Shown in pieces: positions 8,230 to 17,236 of a DNA stretch of 64,000 bases. The stretch is from DATAQC01 sp038238185 (lineage in GTDB: Bacteria > Actinomycetota > Acidimicrobiia > Acidimicrobiales > AC-14). The DNA lies in assembly GCA_038238185.1 (NCBI GenBank), contig JBBRXY010000008.1, positions 1-64,000 of the forward strand. Direction: 5' to 3'. The notes beneath the pieces are model-generated. The model searched no databases. It was not told the DNA's origin and saw only the letters and a list, made by a program, of their open reading frames with translations. The position numbers and the translations under genes were made by a program. Each line of letters opens with the position of its first letter. Positions within the stretch are counted from its first letter, which is position 1.

Positions 8230-9426
8230 GTGGACGAATCCATCCTCATCTACGCGTCCCGGATCTTCCGGTTGCCGATCATCGATGCCGAAGGCAGCGC
8301 GGTGGGTACGGTCGCCGACGTGGTGCTCCTGCCCGCGGTCGCCGGGCACGCGCCGCAGGTGCTCGGCTTCGTCGCCGCCATCAATCGTCGCCGCATCTTC
8401 GTGGCTGCGGCCCGGGCCGGTGAGCTCGATTCGTCGGGAATGCGCCTCGCCGGTGGCACCGTCGACCTTCGCCACTTCTCCCTGCGCATGGGCGAGCTCC
8501 TGGTGGGTGACCTGCTGGGCCGGCGCTTCGCCGGAGGGGTGGTCACCGACCTTGGCCTGCGCCCGGTCATCGCTCGGGCACGCTCCTGGGAAGTGGCGAC
8601 CGTGGCCGTGGTTCCCCCGGGCCCGCTCGGACGCCTGCGGTCGACGCGTGTGGTCGGTTGGCAGGACGCGGCCGGCCTCTTCGACGCCGGGCCTCTGGCC
8701 GGGGAGGTGGCGGCCCTGCGCCAGCTTCACCCCACCGACGTGGCTCGTCGCCTCCAGCCCCTCACGGCCGAGCGCCGCCGCCAGTTGGTGGCCACCATGG
8801 ACGACGAGCGCCTGGCCGACCTCCTGGAGGAGCTGCCCGAGCGGGAGCAGGTGGAGCTCATCCGAGGACTCGATCTCGCTCGCATCGCCGACGTGTTGGA
8901 GGAGATGGAACCCGACGACGCCGCCGACCTGCTGAAGGAGCTCCCGGCCGAGCGCCAGCGCCAGCTGCTCGAGGCCATGGAGCCGGACGAGGCCGAGCCT
9001 CTGCGTCGACTGCTGTCCTACGACGGCGCGACCGCCGGTGGTCTCATGACGTCGGAGCCGGTGGTGATCGGACCCGAGGTCACGGTTGCCGAGGCGCTGG
9101 CGCGCCTGCGCGACCCCGACCTCCCCCCGGCCCTGGCCGCCCAGGTGTTCGTGGCCCAGCCGCCCACCCAGACCCCCACCGGCGCCTACCTGGGGTCGGT
9201 CGGGTTTCAGCACCTCCTGCGTGAGCCCCCGTCCACGCGTGTCGGGACGTGCATCGACGCCACGCCGGCCGTCATCAGCCCGGCGCTCACGGAGCTGGCC
9301 GTGGCCGAGCGCCTGGCTGCCTACGACCTCTTGGCCGTCGCTGTCTGCGACGACCACGGCCGGCTGCTCGGCGCGGTCACCGTCGACGACGTGCTCGACC
9401 GGACGCTTCCCCGGGGATGGCGCTGA
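8230..9426 (+). CDS. PRC-barrel, MgtE N-domain and CBS-domain protein (not a transporter)
   Basis: A 398-residue soluble protein. Residues 1-140 contain two PRC-barrel-like beta segments (IYASRIFRLPIIDAEGSAVG; LLVGDLLGRRFAGGVVTDLG). Residues about 155-250 are the helical MgtE N-domain with repeats ADLLEELPEREQVELI and AADLLKELPAERQRQLLEAM. Residues 255-395 are a CBS pair, with the GGLMTSEPVVI entry typical of MgtE. The five transmembrane helices of MgtE are absent, so this is a cytosolic magnesium-sensing or regulatory protein rather than a channel. GTG 8230 was preferred over 8155 because the PRC domain starts there. Its stop overlaps the start of the DUF1003 gene (TGATG), a pairing that recurs in actinobacteria. 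Confidence 0.8.
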   Translation: MDESILIYASRIFRLPIIDAEGSAVGTVADVVLLPAVAGHAPQVLGFVAAINRRRIFVAAARAGELDSSGMRLAGGTVDLRHFSLRMGELLVGDLLGRRFAGGVVTDLGLRPVIARARSWEVATVAVVPPGPLGRLRSTRVVGWQDAAGLFDAGPLAGEVAALRQLHPTDVARRLQPLTAERRRQLVATMDDERLADLLEELPEREQVELIRGLDLARIADVLEEMEPDDAADLLKELPAERQRQLLEAMEPDEAEPLRRLLSYDGATAGGLMTSEPVVIGPEVTVAEALARLRDPDLPPALAAQVFVAQPPTQTPTGAYLGSVGFQHLLREPPSTRVGTCIDATPAVISPALTELAVAERLAAYDLLAVAVCDDHGRLLGAVTVDDVLDRTLPRGWR

Positions 9427-9923
9427 TGCCTCGGCGCGAAGACCTGTCGGCACCCAAGGGCAGGGTGGCACTCGGGGCCCACTACGACCCCGAGGCTTTC
9501 GGGCGCTTCTCCGAGGCCATTGCCCGCAACCTCGGCACCGCACGCTTCCTGGTGATTCAGACAGTGTTCGTCGTCATTTGGATCATCATCAACGTGTTCG
9601 CCGCCGCCCTCCGTTGGGACGAGTACCCGTTCATCCTCCTGAACCTGGCCTTTTCCACCCAGGCTGCTTACGCCGCCCCCTTGATCCTGTTGGCCCAGAA
9701 CCGCCAGGACCAGCGCGACCGGGCGGAGACCGAGCGTGATCGCCTGCTCACGGCCCGGACCCAGGCCGACGCCGAGTTCCTCGCCCGCGAGATTGCGTCG
9801 GTCCGTCTGGCCCTGACCGGCATGCCCACGGCCGACGACCTCAAGGAGGCGGTCGAGCATCTAACGGCCTCAATCGAGGCCCTGCGACCGCCACCGGCCG
9901 GTCCGCCCCCGCTCGGAGGCTGA
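9426..9923 (+). CDS. DUF1003 membrane protein
   Basis: A 165-residue protein with two adjacent membrane helices: FLVIQTVFVVIWIIINVF and FILLNLAFSTQAAYAAPLIL, followed by the QNRQDQRDR motif and a charged coiled C-terminal tail. This is the DUF1003 layout. It shares one base with the upstream MgtE-N/CBS gene, so translation is coupled. The function of DUF1003 is unknown; association with a magnesium-sensing protein suggests a role in ion homeostasis, which is inference only. Confidence 0.85.
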   Translation: MPRREDLSAPKGRVALGAHYDPEAFGRFSEAIARNLGTARFLVIQTVFVVIWIIINVFAAALRWDEYPFILLNLAFSTQAAYAAPLILLAQNRQDQRDRAETERDRLLTARTQADAEFLAREIASVRLALTGMPTADDLKEAVEHLTASIEALRPPPAGPPPLGG

Positions 9924-9934
9924 TGCTCAGCGCC

Positions 9935-10474
9935 TCAGCGCGGCCGACGATCCAGGGTGGATGAGGCGGCGAAGATTCCTGCGAGGCCGGCGGCGATGAT
10001 GGCGGATGCCCCCAGGGCGGCAACGGCGACCGCGCCCTCGGGCACCGTGTACACCTCGGGCGCTCGGTGCCCCACTGCCTCGGAGACCAGGTGCGCACCG
10101 CCGCCGGCGAGGAGCAGGAGGATCAGCGCGCCGACCACCACGAGGAGCCATCCGGGCAGGGGCCGCCCGCCGCTCGCCCGTCGGCCCAAGCTCCACAACG
10201 GCACCAAGGCGGCCACGAGAGGGGCAGGGGTGAAGGCGTCCACCGACCGGACGATTCCCGACGGTGGTCGCAGCTCTCCCGTTCCGCTGACACCGCCGCC
10301 CGTGCCCGCCCAGCCGACCAGCGCGCTGGACAATACGACGAGTGCCCCGATTGCACCCACCAGGTCGGCCAATCGCAGCCGGCGCCCGGACCGGACCGGG
10401 TCTGCATGGTCGGGAGCCAGGTCGGCGTCGGCGCCTCGGCCCGTGGTGCCATCGATTTCCCTGCGGCCGGTCAC
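9935..10474 (-). CDS. Hypothetical four-helix membrane protein
   Basis: A 179-residue protein starting at GTG 10474, whose start overlaps the stop of the Rieske gene by four bases (GTGA). It has about four hydrophobic segments: LADLVGAIGALVVLSSALVG, a second at APLVAALVPLW, PGWLLVVVGALILLLLAG and AVAALGASAIIAAGLAGIFA. No catalytic motif is visible. Tight coupling to the Rieske-chagasin gene suggests a shared membrane-linked process. The family is not recognised. Confidence 0.7.
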   Translation of the reverse strand: MTGRREIDGTTGRGADADLAPDHADPVRSGRRLRLADLVGAIGALVVLSSALVGWAGTGGGVSGTGELRPPSGIVRSVDAFTPAPLVAALVPLWSLGRRASGGRPLPGWLLVVVGALILLLLAGGGAHLVSEAVGHRAPEVYTVPEGAVAVAALGASAIIAAGLAGIFAASSTLDRRPR

Positions 10475-11340
10475 TGCCCCGAGCGCTCCGGGTCCGGGCC
10501 GGCGGGCATCGGTTTCTCGACGTGCACCACGTAGGTACGGGTCTCGGCCGGAACCGCATCCCACGGACGGCCGAAGGCGCAATGGACGGTGGCCACCCCT
10601 TCGCGGGTCGCGGCCAGGGTCACCCGGTGGCGCGGGGGGTCGGTCTGGTCGAAGCGCTCTTCGACCAGGGTGAGTGGCCCGTCGGCCAGTTGCACCCGCC
10701 AAACGTGGCCGGGCCTGGGGTCGGCCGCCAAGCGGAGCTCGAAGGTGGCGCCGGGGCCGACGCGTACGGTCCTGGCGGGGTGCTCGACGGGGCCGGTTGC
10801 CACCGCGGGCCCAAGGTCGGCTCCGGTGGCGCCCGAGTCTGGCGCCGGGGAGTCGCCCGGGCCTGACTCGCCGCGCCCCGTCGCCAGGCCGACGGGGCGT
10901 CGCTGAAGTTCGGGGTCGTAGTCGAGCGGCGGTGCGCAGGGCCGGGGCGCCACCCAGATCCACCCGTCGCGCTCCTCGACCCGATAGGTCGGCAGGTACC
11001 CCGGCTTCAGCTTCCACAGGTGCTCGGCGCGGGCGTCGCGGGAAGGCACGATGTTCTCCCCGGTGTGGGGGTCGTAGAGGTACAGGTGGTAGGGGCAGCG
11101 CAACCGACCGTCAAAGAAACTTGCGTCCATGAGGTCGGTGCCCTGGTGGGGGCACCGGCTGGTGAAGGCCACCACCTCGCCATCGGGGAGGCGGACCACG
11201 ATCACCTCCGTGGTACCGACCGATACCAGGCGCAGCTCGGGCTCCTGGGGTGTGCCGACGGGACACTCGTCGCTCCGAAGCACCCGAACCAGATCGTCGT
11301 CGCGGTGGTCTCCGGACGAATGTTCGGGCACGTTCACCAC
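10471..11340 (-). CDS. Rieske [2Fe-2S] protein fused to a chagasin-like domain
   Basis: A 289-residue protein. Residues about 20-135 hold a Rieske centre: CPH, 16 residues, then CPYH (C-x-H-x16-C-x2-H), with DLMDASFFDGRLR between. After a low-complexity linker (about 140-190), residues 195-280 form a beta-rich domain resembling the chagasin/I42 cysteine-protease inhibitor fold: ADPRPGHVW stands where NPTTGY is usual and GRPWDAVPAETRTYVVHVE ends the domain with the RPW loop. No signal peptide or membrane helix is present. It starts at GTG 11340. The Rieske part is likely an electron-transfer ferredoxin component. The chagasin part could instead be a structural beta-sandwich. Confidence 0.75.
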   Translation of the reverse strand: MVNVPEHSSGDHRDDDLVRVLRSDECPVGTPQEPELRLVSVGTTEVIVVRLPDGEVVAFTSRCPHQGTDLMDASFFDGRLRCPYHLYLYDPHTGENIVPSRDARAEHLWKLKPGYLPTYRVEERDGWIWVAPRPCAPPLDYDPELQRRPVGLATGRGESGPGDSPAPDSGATGADLGPAVATGPVEHPARTVRVGPGATFELRLAADPRPGHVWRVQLADGPLTLVEERFDQTDPPRHRVTLAATREGVATVHCAFGRPWDAVPAETRTYVVHVEKPMPAGPDPERSGQ

Positions 11341-11510
11341 CTTCCACGGACGAGGGTGCCCCTGGACCCGTTCGGACCCTCCGAGGGCGGCACCCGTGCG
11401 AGCGTACCGCCGGCCCTGCGATCCTCTGCTTCAGGCGCCCGTCCGGTTAGGGTCCGGTACCCACCGACATGCCGCGGGCCCGGATGCGCCGGGAACAAGG
11501 GAGGGCTCAC

Positions 11511-12257
11511 ATGTTGCGACGCCTTGGTTTCACGCTGATTTTCCTCGCTGCGTTGGCCGTCTCGACACCGGGCGCGTTGGCACAGACCACGACATCGCCG
11601 ACGGCCGTTTCCACGACAACGGCCAGCACGATCGCGCCCACCACCGCGCCTCCCACGACCAAGGCCCAGACCACGACCACGGTCGCCAGGTCGACGTCCA
11701 CCTCGCCCTCGTCGACGAGCAGTACCACCTCGACGACGGTGGCCGAAGCCAACCAGGGCGGATCGGGCATCTCGGGCAAGACCATCGCCCTGATCGCCGG
11801 CGCCCTGGCCGTGCTGATCCTGGCCGGGATCGTCATCTTCCTCCTGGTCCGCCAGCGCAGTTCGAAACGGTGGACCGACCAGGCCGTCCAGGCCGCCGTC
11901 GAAGGTCGCAGTGTGCTGGCCCTGGCCACCCACGGGCTGGCCACGCTCGATCAGCCCGCCGCCGCCGCCCGCACGTGGTCCGACCTGGAGGCTCAGGGCG
12001 CCCAGCTGCACCAGCGGCTGCAGATGTTGAGCGGCCGGCCGCCCGAGCAGTGGCTGGGCACGGCCGTGGCCCGGGCCGATCAGTCCCTGCAGGCCCTGCG
12101 ATCGGCAGCCGACGCCGATCGGGCCCTGCGCCTCGGGCCGCCTCCTCCGACCTCGGAGCAACTCGGCTACTCCGAGGCCGTGGTTCGTCAGCGCGCCGCC
12201 GACTTCGAGCAGGAGCTCGGCGGCCTCGATGCCGCCCTCGCACGCGGTGGACATTGA
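11511..12257 (+). CDS. Membrane-anchored protein with Thr-rich extracellular linker
   Basis: A 248-residue protein with a signal peptide (LGFTLIFLAALAVSTPGALA), a Thr/Ser-rich segment of about 70 residues, one membrane helix (IALIAGALAVLILAGIVIFL) and a cytoplasmic helical domain of about 145 residues. The start ATG 11511 has the ribosome site GGGAGGG. The topology, an extended glycosylatable linker outside and a helical domain inside, suggests a sensor or scaffold. A TAGGGT -10-like element lies about 55 bp upstream. The family is not recognised. The following solute-binding gene overlaps its end. Confidence 0.7.
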   Translation: MLRRLGFTLIFLAALAVSTPGALAQTTTSPTAVSTTTASTIAPTTAPPTTKAQTTTTVARSTSTSPSSTSSTTSTTVAEANQGGSGISGKTIALIAGALAVLILAGIVIFLLVRQRSSKRWTDQAVQAAVEGRSVLALATHGLATLDQPAAAARTWSDLEAQGAQLHQRLQMLSGRPPEQWLGTAVARADQSLQALRSAADADRALRLGPPPPTSEQLGYSEAVVRQRAADFEQELGGLDAALARGGH

Positions 12258-13143
12258 CCTACCGGGGCGCCGGAAGGAGTGGGCGGGGTGGCGATGCCTG
12301 ACCTCGCCGATTCCGTTCCGGCGACCGGCCACCGTGGCCGGCGCGGTCGTGCTGGCACTGATGTCACTGGGTCTGGCGGCCGGGTGCACCGACAGGCGAC
12401 CGGCGGCCGGACGCTTCCGGCCCGTCCAGCCGGGCACGTTGACCGTCGCCACTTCGGAGATCCCGGCCACGGGGTTCTGGGAGGGGACACCGTCGCAGCC
12501 CACCGGGGGCTTCGAGTGGGGCCTCGCCAATGCGCTGGCCGACCGCTTCGGGCTGGCTCGGGTTCACGTGGTCACCGTCCCGTTCTCCAAGCTGGTCGAC
12601 GGCGACCTCGGTGGTGCGGACCTGGCGTTGTCGGAGCTAACGGCCTCCTCGGCCCGCGAGCGGGTTCTGAGCTTCTCGGTGCCATACTTGCCGGCGACGC
12701 CGGCGGTACTCGTCCGCAACGGCCGGGAGGTCCCCGATCTGGCGGCGGCCCGGAAACTGTCGTGGTCGGTACGGGCGTCGAGCACCCTGGAGAAGTTCCT
12801 GGCCGATGTCGTACGCCCTGATCCGCCGACACGGGCGGTGGGCACGCGCGACGACAGCCTCCGGGAGCTCGAATCAGGCCGCGTCGACGCCATCCTCCTC
12901 GACCTGCCGGTGGCCGTAGCGCTGGCCGAAGCCTCCGACGGGCAGCTGACGGTGGCCAGTCAGTTCGACACCGACGACAACCTGTCGGCGGCGCTGCCGA
13001 AGGGCTCCGCCAATCGTCAGGCCGTCGACTCCGCCCTCCGGGCCTTCGAGGCCGACGGCACGATCAGCAACCTGGTGCACGACTCACTCGGTCAGGGCGT
13101 GGTCGGATCTTCCGCCCCTCGTGTGATCCGGACACGGGAATGA
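12247..13143 (+). CDS. Solute-binding lipoprotein (type II periplasmic-binding fold)
   Basis: About 298 residues. A lipobox LAAGC follows a hydrophobic segment, and the mature part starts near RPVQPGTLTVATSEIPATGF, the usual start of SBP_bac_3 proteins. Other marks are GFEWGLANALADRFGL, ADLALSELTASSARERVLSF and ELESGRVDAILLDLPVAVAL. Such proteins bind amino acids or similar small ligands. No ABC permease or ATPase gene adjoins it. Instead the next gene is a Kef-type antiporter with an ATGA overlap, so it may act as a sensor domain rather than an importer. The start is uncertain: GTG 12247 overlaps the previous gene by 11 bp and ATG 12229 by 29 bp. Confidence 0.75.
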   Translation: MDIDLPGRRKEWAGWRCLTSPIPFRRPATVAGAVVLALMSLGLAAGCTDRRPAAGRFRPVQPGTLTVATSEIPATGFWEGTPSQPTGGFEWGLANALADRFGLARVHVVTVPFSKLVDGDLGGADLALSELTASSARERVLSFSVPYLPATPAVLVRNGREVPDLAAARKLSWSVRASSTLEKFLADVVRPDPPTRAVGTRDDSLRELESGRVDAILLDLPVAVALAEASDGQLTVASQFDTDDNLSAALPKGSANRQAVDSALRAFEADGTISNLVHDSLGQGVVGSSAPRVIRTRE

Positions 13144-14960
13144 GCGGTCTCGCCGCGGGGTCCGACCGCATGTTGGCGGGCTGGGTCAAGGTCGAAGCGC
13201 CGCACGGACACGCCTGGCTGTTCCTCGTGGTGTTCGTGGTCGTCGTCGGTGGACCGTTCATCATCGAGCGGTTCAAGCTCCCCGGCATCATCGGGCTGCT
13301 CCTCGGCGGGCTACTGATCGGCCCGCACGGGCTGGGTGCGGTGCCGCAGAGTGACACGACCGTGGTCGCGCTCGGACAGCTGGGCTTGTTGTACCTGATG
13401 TTCGTAGCCGGCCTCGAGCTCGACCTGGGCCTGGTGAAGCGTCACCGCCGCTCGGTGATCATCGCGTCCATGCTGACCTTTTCGTTCCCGATGGCCGCCG
13501 GCACCACCGTGGGATTCGCTCTCGGCTACTCCGGCTTGGCATCGGTGCTCCTGGGCTCGCTGCTGGCATCGCACACGCTCGTGGTGTACCCCACCATCCG
13601 CGGCTTCGGCTTCGGTTCCGACCCGGCCATCGCCGCCGGCGTGGGGGCGACCGTGGTGACCGACACCCTGGCCCTGATCGTGCTGGCCGTGGTCTCGGGC
13701 GCCACCGTGGGCCATGTCACCGGGCCCGAGCTGGCGTCCCAGGTCCTGATCGGCTTCGCCATCCTCGGGGTAGGCTGCTTCGTCGTCCTGCCTCGCGTCG
13801 CCCGCCTGGCCCTCAACGCGCTCGGCCCGTCTCGACCGGTCCGCTACGTGTTCGCCCTGGTGGCCCTGCTGTCGGCGGCGACGCTCTCGGAGATGGTCGG
13901 CATCGACGGCATCGTGGGGGCCTTCTTCGCAGGAATCGCCCTCAATCGGCTGGTGCCGAGTGCGAGCTCCCTGATGGATCGCATCGAGTTCTTCGGCTCC
14001 GCCGTGTTCATTCCGGTGTTCCTGGTATCGGTCGGGCTCATCCTCGATCCCGGTGTGATGGCCGACCCCGACACACTGGCCCTGGCCGCGCTGTTCATCC
14101 TGGCCTGCGTGGGTGGGAAGGCCACTGCCGCCATGCTCACCAAGCCGCTTCTGGGCTATTCCTGGCCGCAGGTCGGCCTCTTCTTCTCGCTCTCGTCACC
14201 GCAAGCTGCCGCCACCTTGGCCGTTACCACGATCGGTCAGGAAATCGGGCTCTTCGGCACTGACCTGGTCAATGCCGTGCTCATCCTCATCCTGTTCAGC
14301 CTCGTGTTCTCCGCCCTCACCACGAACTTCTTCGCTCGGCGCGCCCAATTGCCGCCGCCCGTTGCCGGCGGTCTGGGCGATCGGGTGCTGCTCGTGTCGG
14401 GTTCGACGCCCCCTTCGGTCGGGACGATCAACGTGGCCGCTCGTATCGCCGCCGGCGACGGGGGAGTGGTCATCCCCGTGATCATCATCGGTCGGGGCCG
14501 GATGCTGCCGCCCGCCGAGATGATCGCCTCGCTCGAGCGCAGCGTGTTCAGCGTCGGCCCCGACATTCCCGTGGAAGTCCGCCGCGACCGCACCCTCGCC
14601 GACGGGATCGTCCACGCCGCCAGCTCGCTGGCCTGCACGTGCGTGGTCGTCGCCGACAGCGACGCCGCCGCCCTTCCCGACATCTTGGCGGCGCGCGACG
14701 ATGCCCCCGTTCCCTTTCTGGTGGTGCAGGGGGTGCCCGACCAGGCTCGGCGGATCGTCGCCGTCACCAACAGCGACGCTCACGACGAGTCCGTACAACT
14801 GGTCGCCCGCCGCCTCAATGGGCGGGGGGGAACAGTGACCACCATTGCCAGGTCGTCGACCGACGATCTGCGTGACGACGATCTGGTGGTTATGGCCATC
14901 GATGTCACCGAGGACCTGCCCCAGAACCTGAGGGCCAGCAGCGTCACCATGGTGCGGTAG
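13140..14960 (+). CDS. Cation:proton antiporter (CPA2/Kef type) with C-terminal USP-like domain
   Basis: A 606-residue membrane protein. About 12 hydrophobic helices fill residues 20-405, with the family features FKLPGIIGLLLGGLLIGPHG, GLLYLMFVAGLELDL and IDGIVGAFFAGIALNRLVP. The following 200 residues are soluble, with a beta-alpha pattern resembling two universal-stress-protein halves (GDRVLLVSGSTPPSVGTINVA; ARRIVAVTNSDA), rather than the TrkA-N domain of classical Kef. It is expected to exchange Na+ or K+ for protons. The start ATG 13140 overlaps the stop of the solute-binding gene (ATGA), so the two are coupled. Confidence 0.85.
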   Translation: MSGLAAGSDRMLAGWVKVEAPHGHAWLFLVVFVVVVGGPFIIERFKLPGIIGLLLGGLLIGPHGLGAVPQSDTTVVALGQLGLLYLMFVAGLELDLGLVKRHRRSVIIASMLTFSFPMAAGTTVGFALGYSGLASVLLGSLLASHTLVVYPTIRGFGFGSDPAIAAGVGATVVTDTLALIVLAVVSGATVGHVTGPELASQVLIGFAILGVGCFVVLPRVARLALNALGPSRPVRYVFALVALLSAATLSEMVGIDGIVGAFFAGIALNRLVPSASSLMDRIEFFGSAVFIPVFLVSVGLILDPGVMADPDTLALAALFILACVGGKATAAMLTKPLLGYSWPQVGLFFSLSSPQAAATLAVTTIGQEIGLFGTDLVNAVLILILFSLVFSALTTNFFARRAQLPPPVAGGLGDRVLLVSGSTPPSVGTINVAARIAAGDGGVVIPVIIIGRGRMLPPAEMIASLERSVFSVGPDIPVEVRRDRTLADGIVHAASSLACTCVVVADSDAAALPDILAARDDAPVPFLVVQGVPDQARRIVAVTNSDAHDESVQLVARRLNGRGGTVTTIARSSTDDLRDDDLVVMAIDVTEDLPQNLRASSVTMVR

Positions 14961-15015
14961 TCCGCAGTCCTGGCCATCGGTCCGGCGGCGGGGGCGATGG
15001 AGGCTTCCGGGTCGC

Positions 15016-15032
15016 GGGCCCGCAGCGGGCCC
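15016..15032. terminator. GC palindrome downstream of antiporter gene
   Basis: GGGCCCGC and GCGGGCCC form a perfect 8-bp stem around a single A. It lies 56 bp after the antiporter stop with no U-tract. It is a possible Rho-independent-like hairpin. Confidence 0.35.
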
Positions 15033-15197
15033 CGCGCTGGCCGCCCGCTCCCGCCCGCTCCCGCCCGGCCACGCTCATGGGCCCCCCGGCTCCATTCCGG
15101 TGATTTGCTCTCGTCGGGCGCTACCACTCACGGGATTTCCATGGTCCGACACCGAGGTCTAGGGTTTCGGAGCTCCCACAGGGCATACTGATAGGCC

Positions 15198-17204
15198 ATG
15201 GCGCCGATTTCGCCGTCCACGCCACCTCTGTCTCGGGAGACCGGGGGCCAGGATTCCTATCGGACGTCCGGCATCGACGCCGTGGCGCCCGCCGCGTCAC
15301 CGGCACTGATAGCCGGGACCGCTTCCAGGCGTTCGGCACCCACCATGGAGCGGTCGGCGCCGATCGGGGCACTCGGAATGCGGACCCGGGGTCCAGCGGC
15401 TGGGCAACGGCCGTATTTCCCTGCGCTCGACGGAATCCGGGCCCTGGCCGTTGGGGTAGTGGTCGCCTACCACGCCAACCTCACGTGGGCGAAGGGGGGC
15501 TTCCTCGGGGTCGACGTGTTCTTCGTGCTGAGCGGCTTTCTCATCACCGGCCTCTTGCTCAAAGACGTCGATCGGTGTGGGCATCTTCAGCTTCGGCGCT
15601 TTTGGAAGCGACGCGCCCGCCGGCTTCTGCCCGCCGTGGGCGTGCTCCTGGTGGCCGTCGTTCTGCTGGTGCCGTTGCTGGCTCCGGACGAGGGTCACCG
15701 CTTGGGCGGTGACATCGCCGCCTCCCTCGGCTATGTCACCAACTGGCGGCTCATCTTCGGCCACCAGTCCTACTTCGAGTCCATCGGCCGCCCGCCTCTG
15801 CTCCAGCACCTGTGGAGCCTCGCCGTGGAGGAGCAGTTCTACCTGTTGTGGCCGCTGGCACTGGCCGTCATTCTCCGGTGGAACCGCCGCCGCGAGTTGC
15901 TCGGGGCCTGGGTGCTCGCCCTCGCCGGGAGCTCGACGTTGATAATGGTCCTGTTGTACAACCCCGAGGTCGACCCGTCACGGGTGTATTACGGCACCGA
16001 CACCCGGGTGGCGGCCATCTTCGTGGGAGCCGCTCTCGCCTGCGTGAGCAGGTCGTGGGCCAACCGTTCTGGCGACGTCGATCCGGGGCGGAAAGTGCGG
16101 CTGGAAGTGGCGGGCGTGGTGAGTCTCGCCTTCCTGGGTTGGTGTGTGGCCCACGTCAATCAGTTCGACGAGCGCCTGTACCGAGGGGGCTTCCTCCTCG
16201 TGGCCCTGGCGTCGGCGGTGATCGTGGCCGTCGGGGCCGATCGTCAGCGAACGATGGTGGGTCGTGTTCTCGGTATGCGTCCGTTGGTGTGGCTGGGCAA
16301 GCGTTCGTATGCGATCTATCTGTGGTTCTGGCCCGTGCTCATGCTCACCCGCGCCCATACCGACATCGACCTGAGCGGCAATGCCCTGCTGGCCCTCCAA
16401 CTGGCTATCATCATGACGTTGGCGACAGCGTCGTATCGCTTCGTCGAGGTCCCCTGTCGCTCGGGTGCGCTGGGGCGGGCGTGGGATCAATGGCGAGCGG
16501 GTGCCCTGCCGTCCCGGACTCGGATCTCGGTCGCCTCAGTTGCCGGCGTGCTCGTCGTCGTGGCCGTTGGTGCGGCCCTCGTCTACCAGCCACCGAAGCG
16601 TCGGCCCCTCCAACTTGGTGCCGGAGGCGTGCAGCAACTGTCTGGCGGGGCCTCGACGGCTGCTTCGGCGAGTATCGGTTCATCGGGCCTCGCCACCGGC
16701 GTGGGCCCCGCCGGGGCGGTTCCCGGCGCCCCGGGCCCGGTTATCCAGGCCAAGGTCTCGGCGATCGGCGACTCCGTCTTCGACGATGCCCGCGTCGCCC
16801 TGGCCGGCAGGATCGGCGACCTGATCCTCGATGCCCAGTTGGGCCGCCAGACGTCGGCCAGCCTGGCTGCGGCCAAGGCACTGCGCGACTCGGGCCGGTT
16901 GGGCGACGAAGTGATCCTCCAAGTCGGCAACAACGGCGTGGTCACGAAGAGTCAGTTCGACCAGTTCATGGAGGTGTTCGTCGCCGTTCGCAGAGTCGTG
17001 GTCGTCAACGTCCGGGTGCCCCGCCCATGGGAGCAGCCGAACAACGATGTCCTTGCCGATGGTGTGCGGCGCTATCCCAAGGCCGTACTGGTCGACTGGA
17101 ACAAGCTCGGTTCCGACCATCCCGATGTGTTCGACGGCGACAGCGTCCACCTGACCAAATCGGGCAATCAGGTCCTCGTCGACGCCATCGTCGCCAAGCT
17201 CTGA
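15198..17204 (+). CDS. OafA-type acyltransferase with C-terminal SGNH domain
   Basis: A 668-residue membrane protein. Residues about 70-440 carry ten or so helices of the acyltransferase-3 family: YFPALDGIRALAVGVVVAYH with the catalytic His, GGFLGVDVFFVLSGFLITG and the later SLAVEEQFYLLWPL. After one more helix the soluble tail (about 515-668) is an SGNH hydrolase: SAIGDSVFDDARVAL contains the serine, and DGDSVHLTKSGNQVL the Asp-x-x-His. Such proteins O-acetylate surface polysaccharides. About 65 poorly conserved residues precede the domain, so the start may lie downstream of ATG 15198. A CATACT -10-like element sits just upstream. Polysaccharide genes at 20833 and 38272 are likely partners. 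Confidence 0.9.
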   Translation: MAPISPSTPPLSRETGGQDSYRTSGIDAVAPAASPALIAGTASRRSAPTMERSAPIGALGMRTRGPAAGQRPYFPALDGIRALAVGVVVAYHANLTWAKGGFLGVDVFFVLSGFLITGLLLKDVDRCGHLQLRRFWKRRARRLLPAVGVLLVAVVLLVPLLAPDEGHRLGGDIAASLGYVTNWRLIFGHQSYFESIGRPPLLQHLWSLAVEEQFYLLWPLALAVILRWNRRRELLGAWVLALAGSSTLIMVLLYNPEVDPSRVYYGTDTRVAAIFVGAALACVSRSWANRSGDVDPGRKVRLEVAGVVSLAFLGWCVAHVNQFDERLYRGGFLLVALASAVIVAVGADRQRTMVGRVLGMRPLVWLGKRSYAIYLWFWPVLMLTRAHTDIDLSGNALLALQLAIIMTLATASYRFVEVPCRSGALGRAWDQWRAGALPSRTRISVASVAGVLVVVAVGAALVYQPPKRRPLQLGAGGVQQLSGGASTAASASIGSSGLATGVGPAGAVPGAPGPVIQAKVSAIGDSVFDDARVALAGRIGDLILDAQLGRQTSASLAAAKALRDSGRLGDEVILQVGNNGVVTKSQFDQFMEVFVAVRRVVVVNVRVPRPWEQPNNDVLADGVRRYPKAVLVDWNKLGSDHPDVFDGDSVHLTKSGNQVLVDAIVAKL

Positions 17205-17236
17205 ACCTCGGTCGTCGGCTGCCGGCGCCGCCGGAA

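Noticed and set aside
8230..9426. Magnesium transporter MgtE
   Set aside because: The N-domain and CBS modules are present but there are no membrane helices.
14961..15197. Possible tRNA or structured RNA in the gap
   Set aside because: GC-rich palindromes exist but no cloverleaf, anticodon arm or CCA end could be built.
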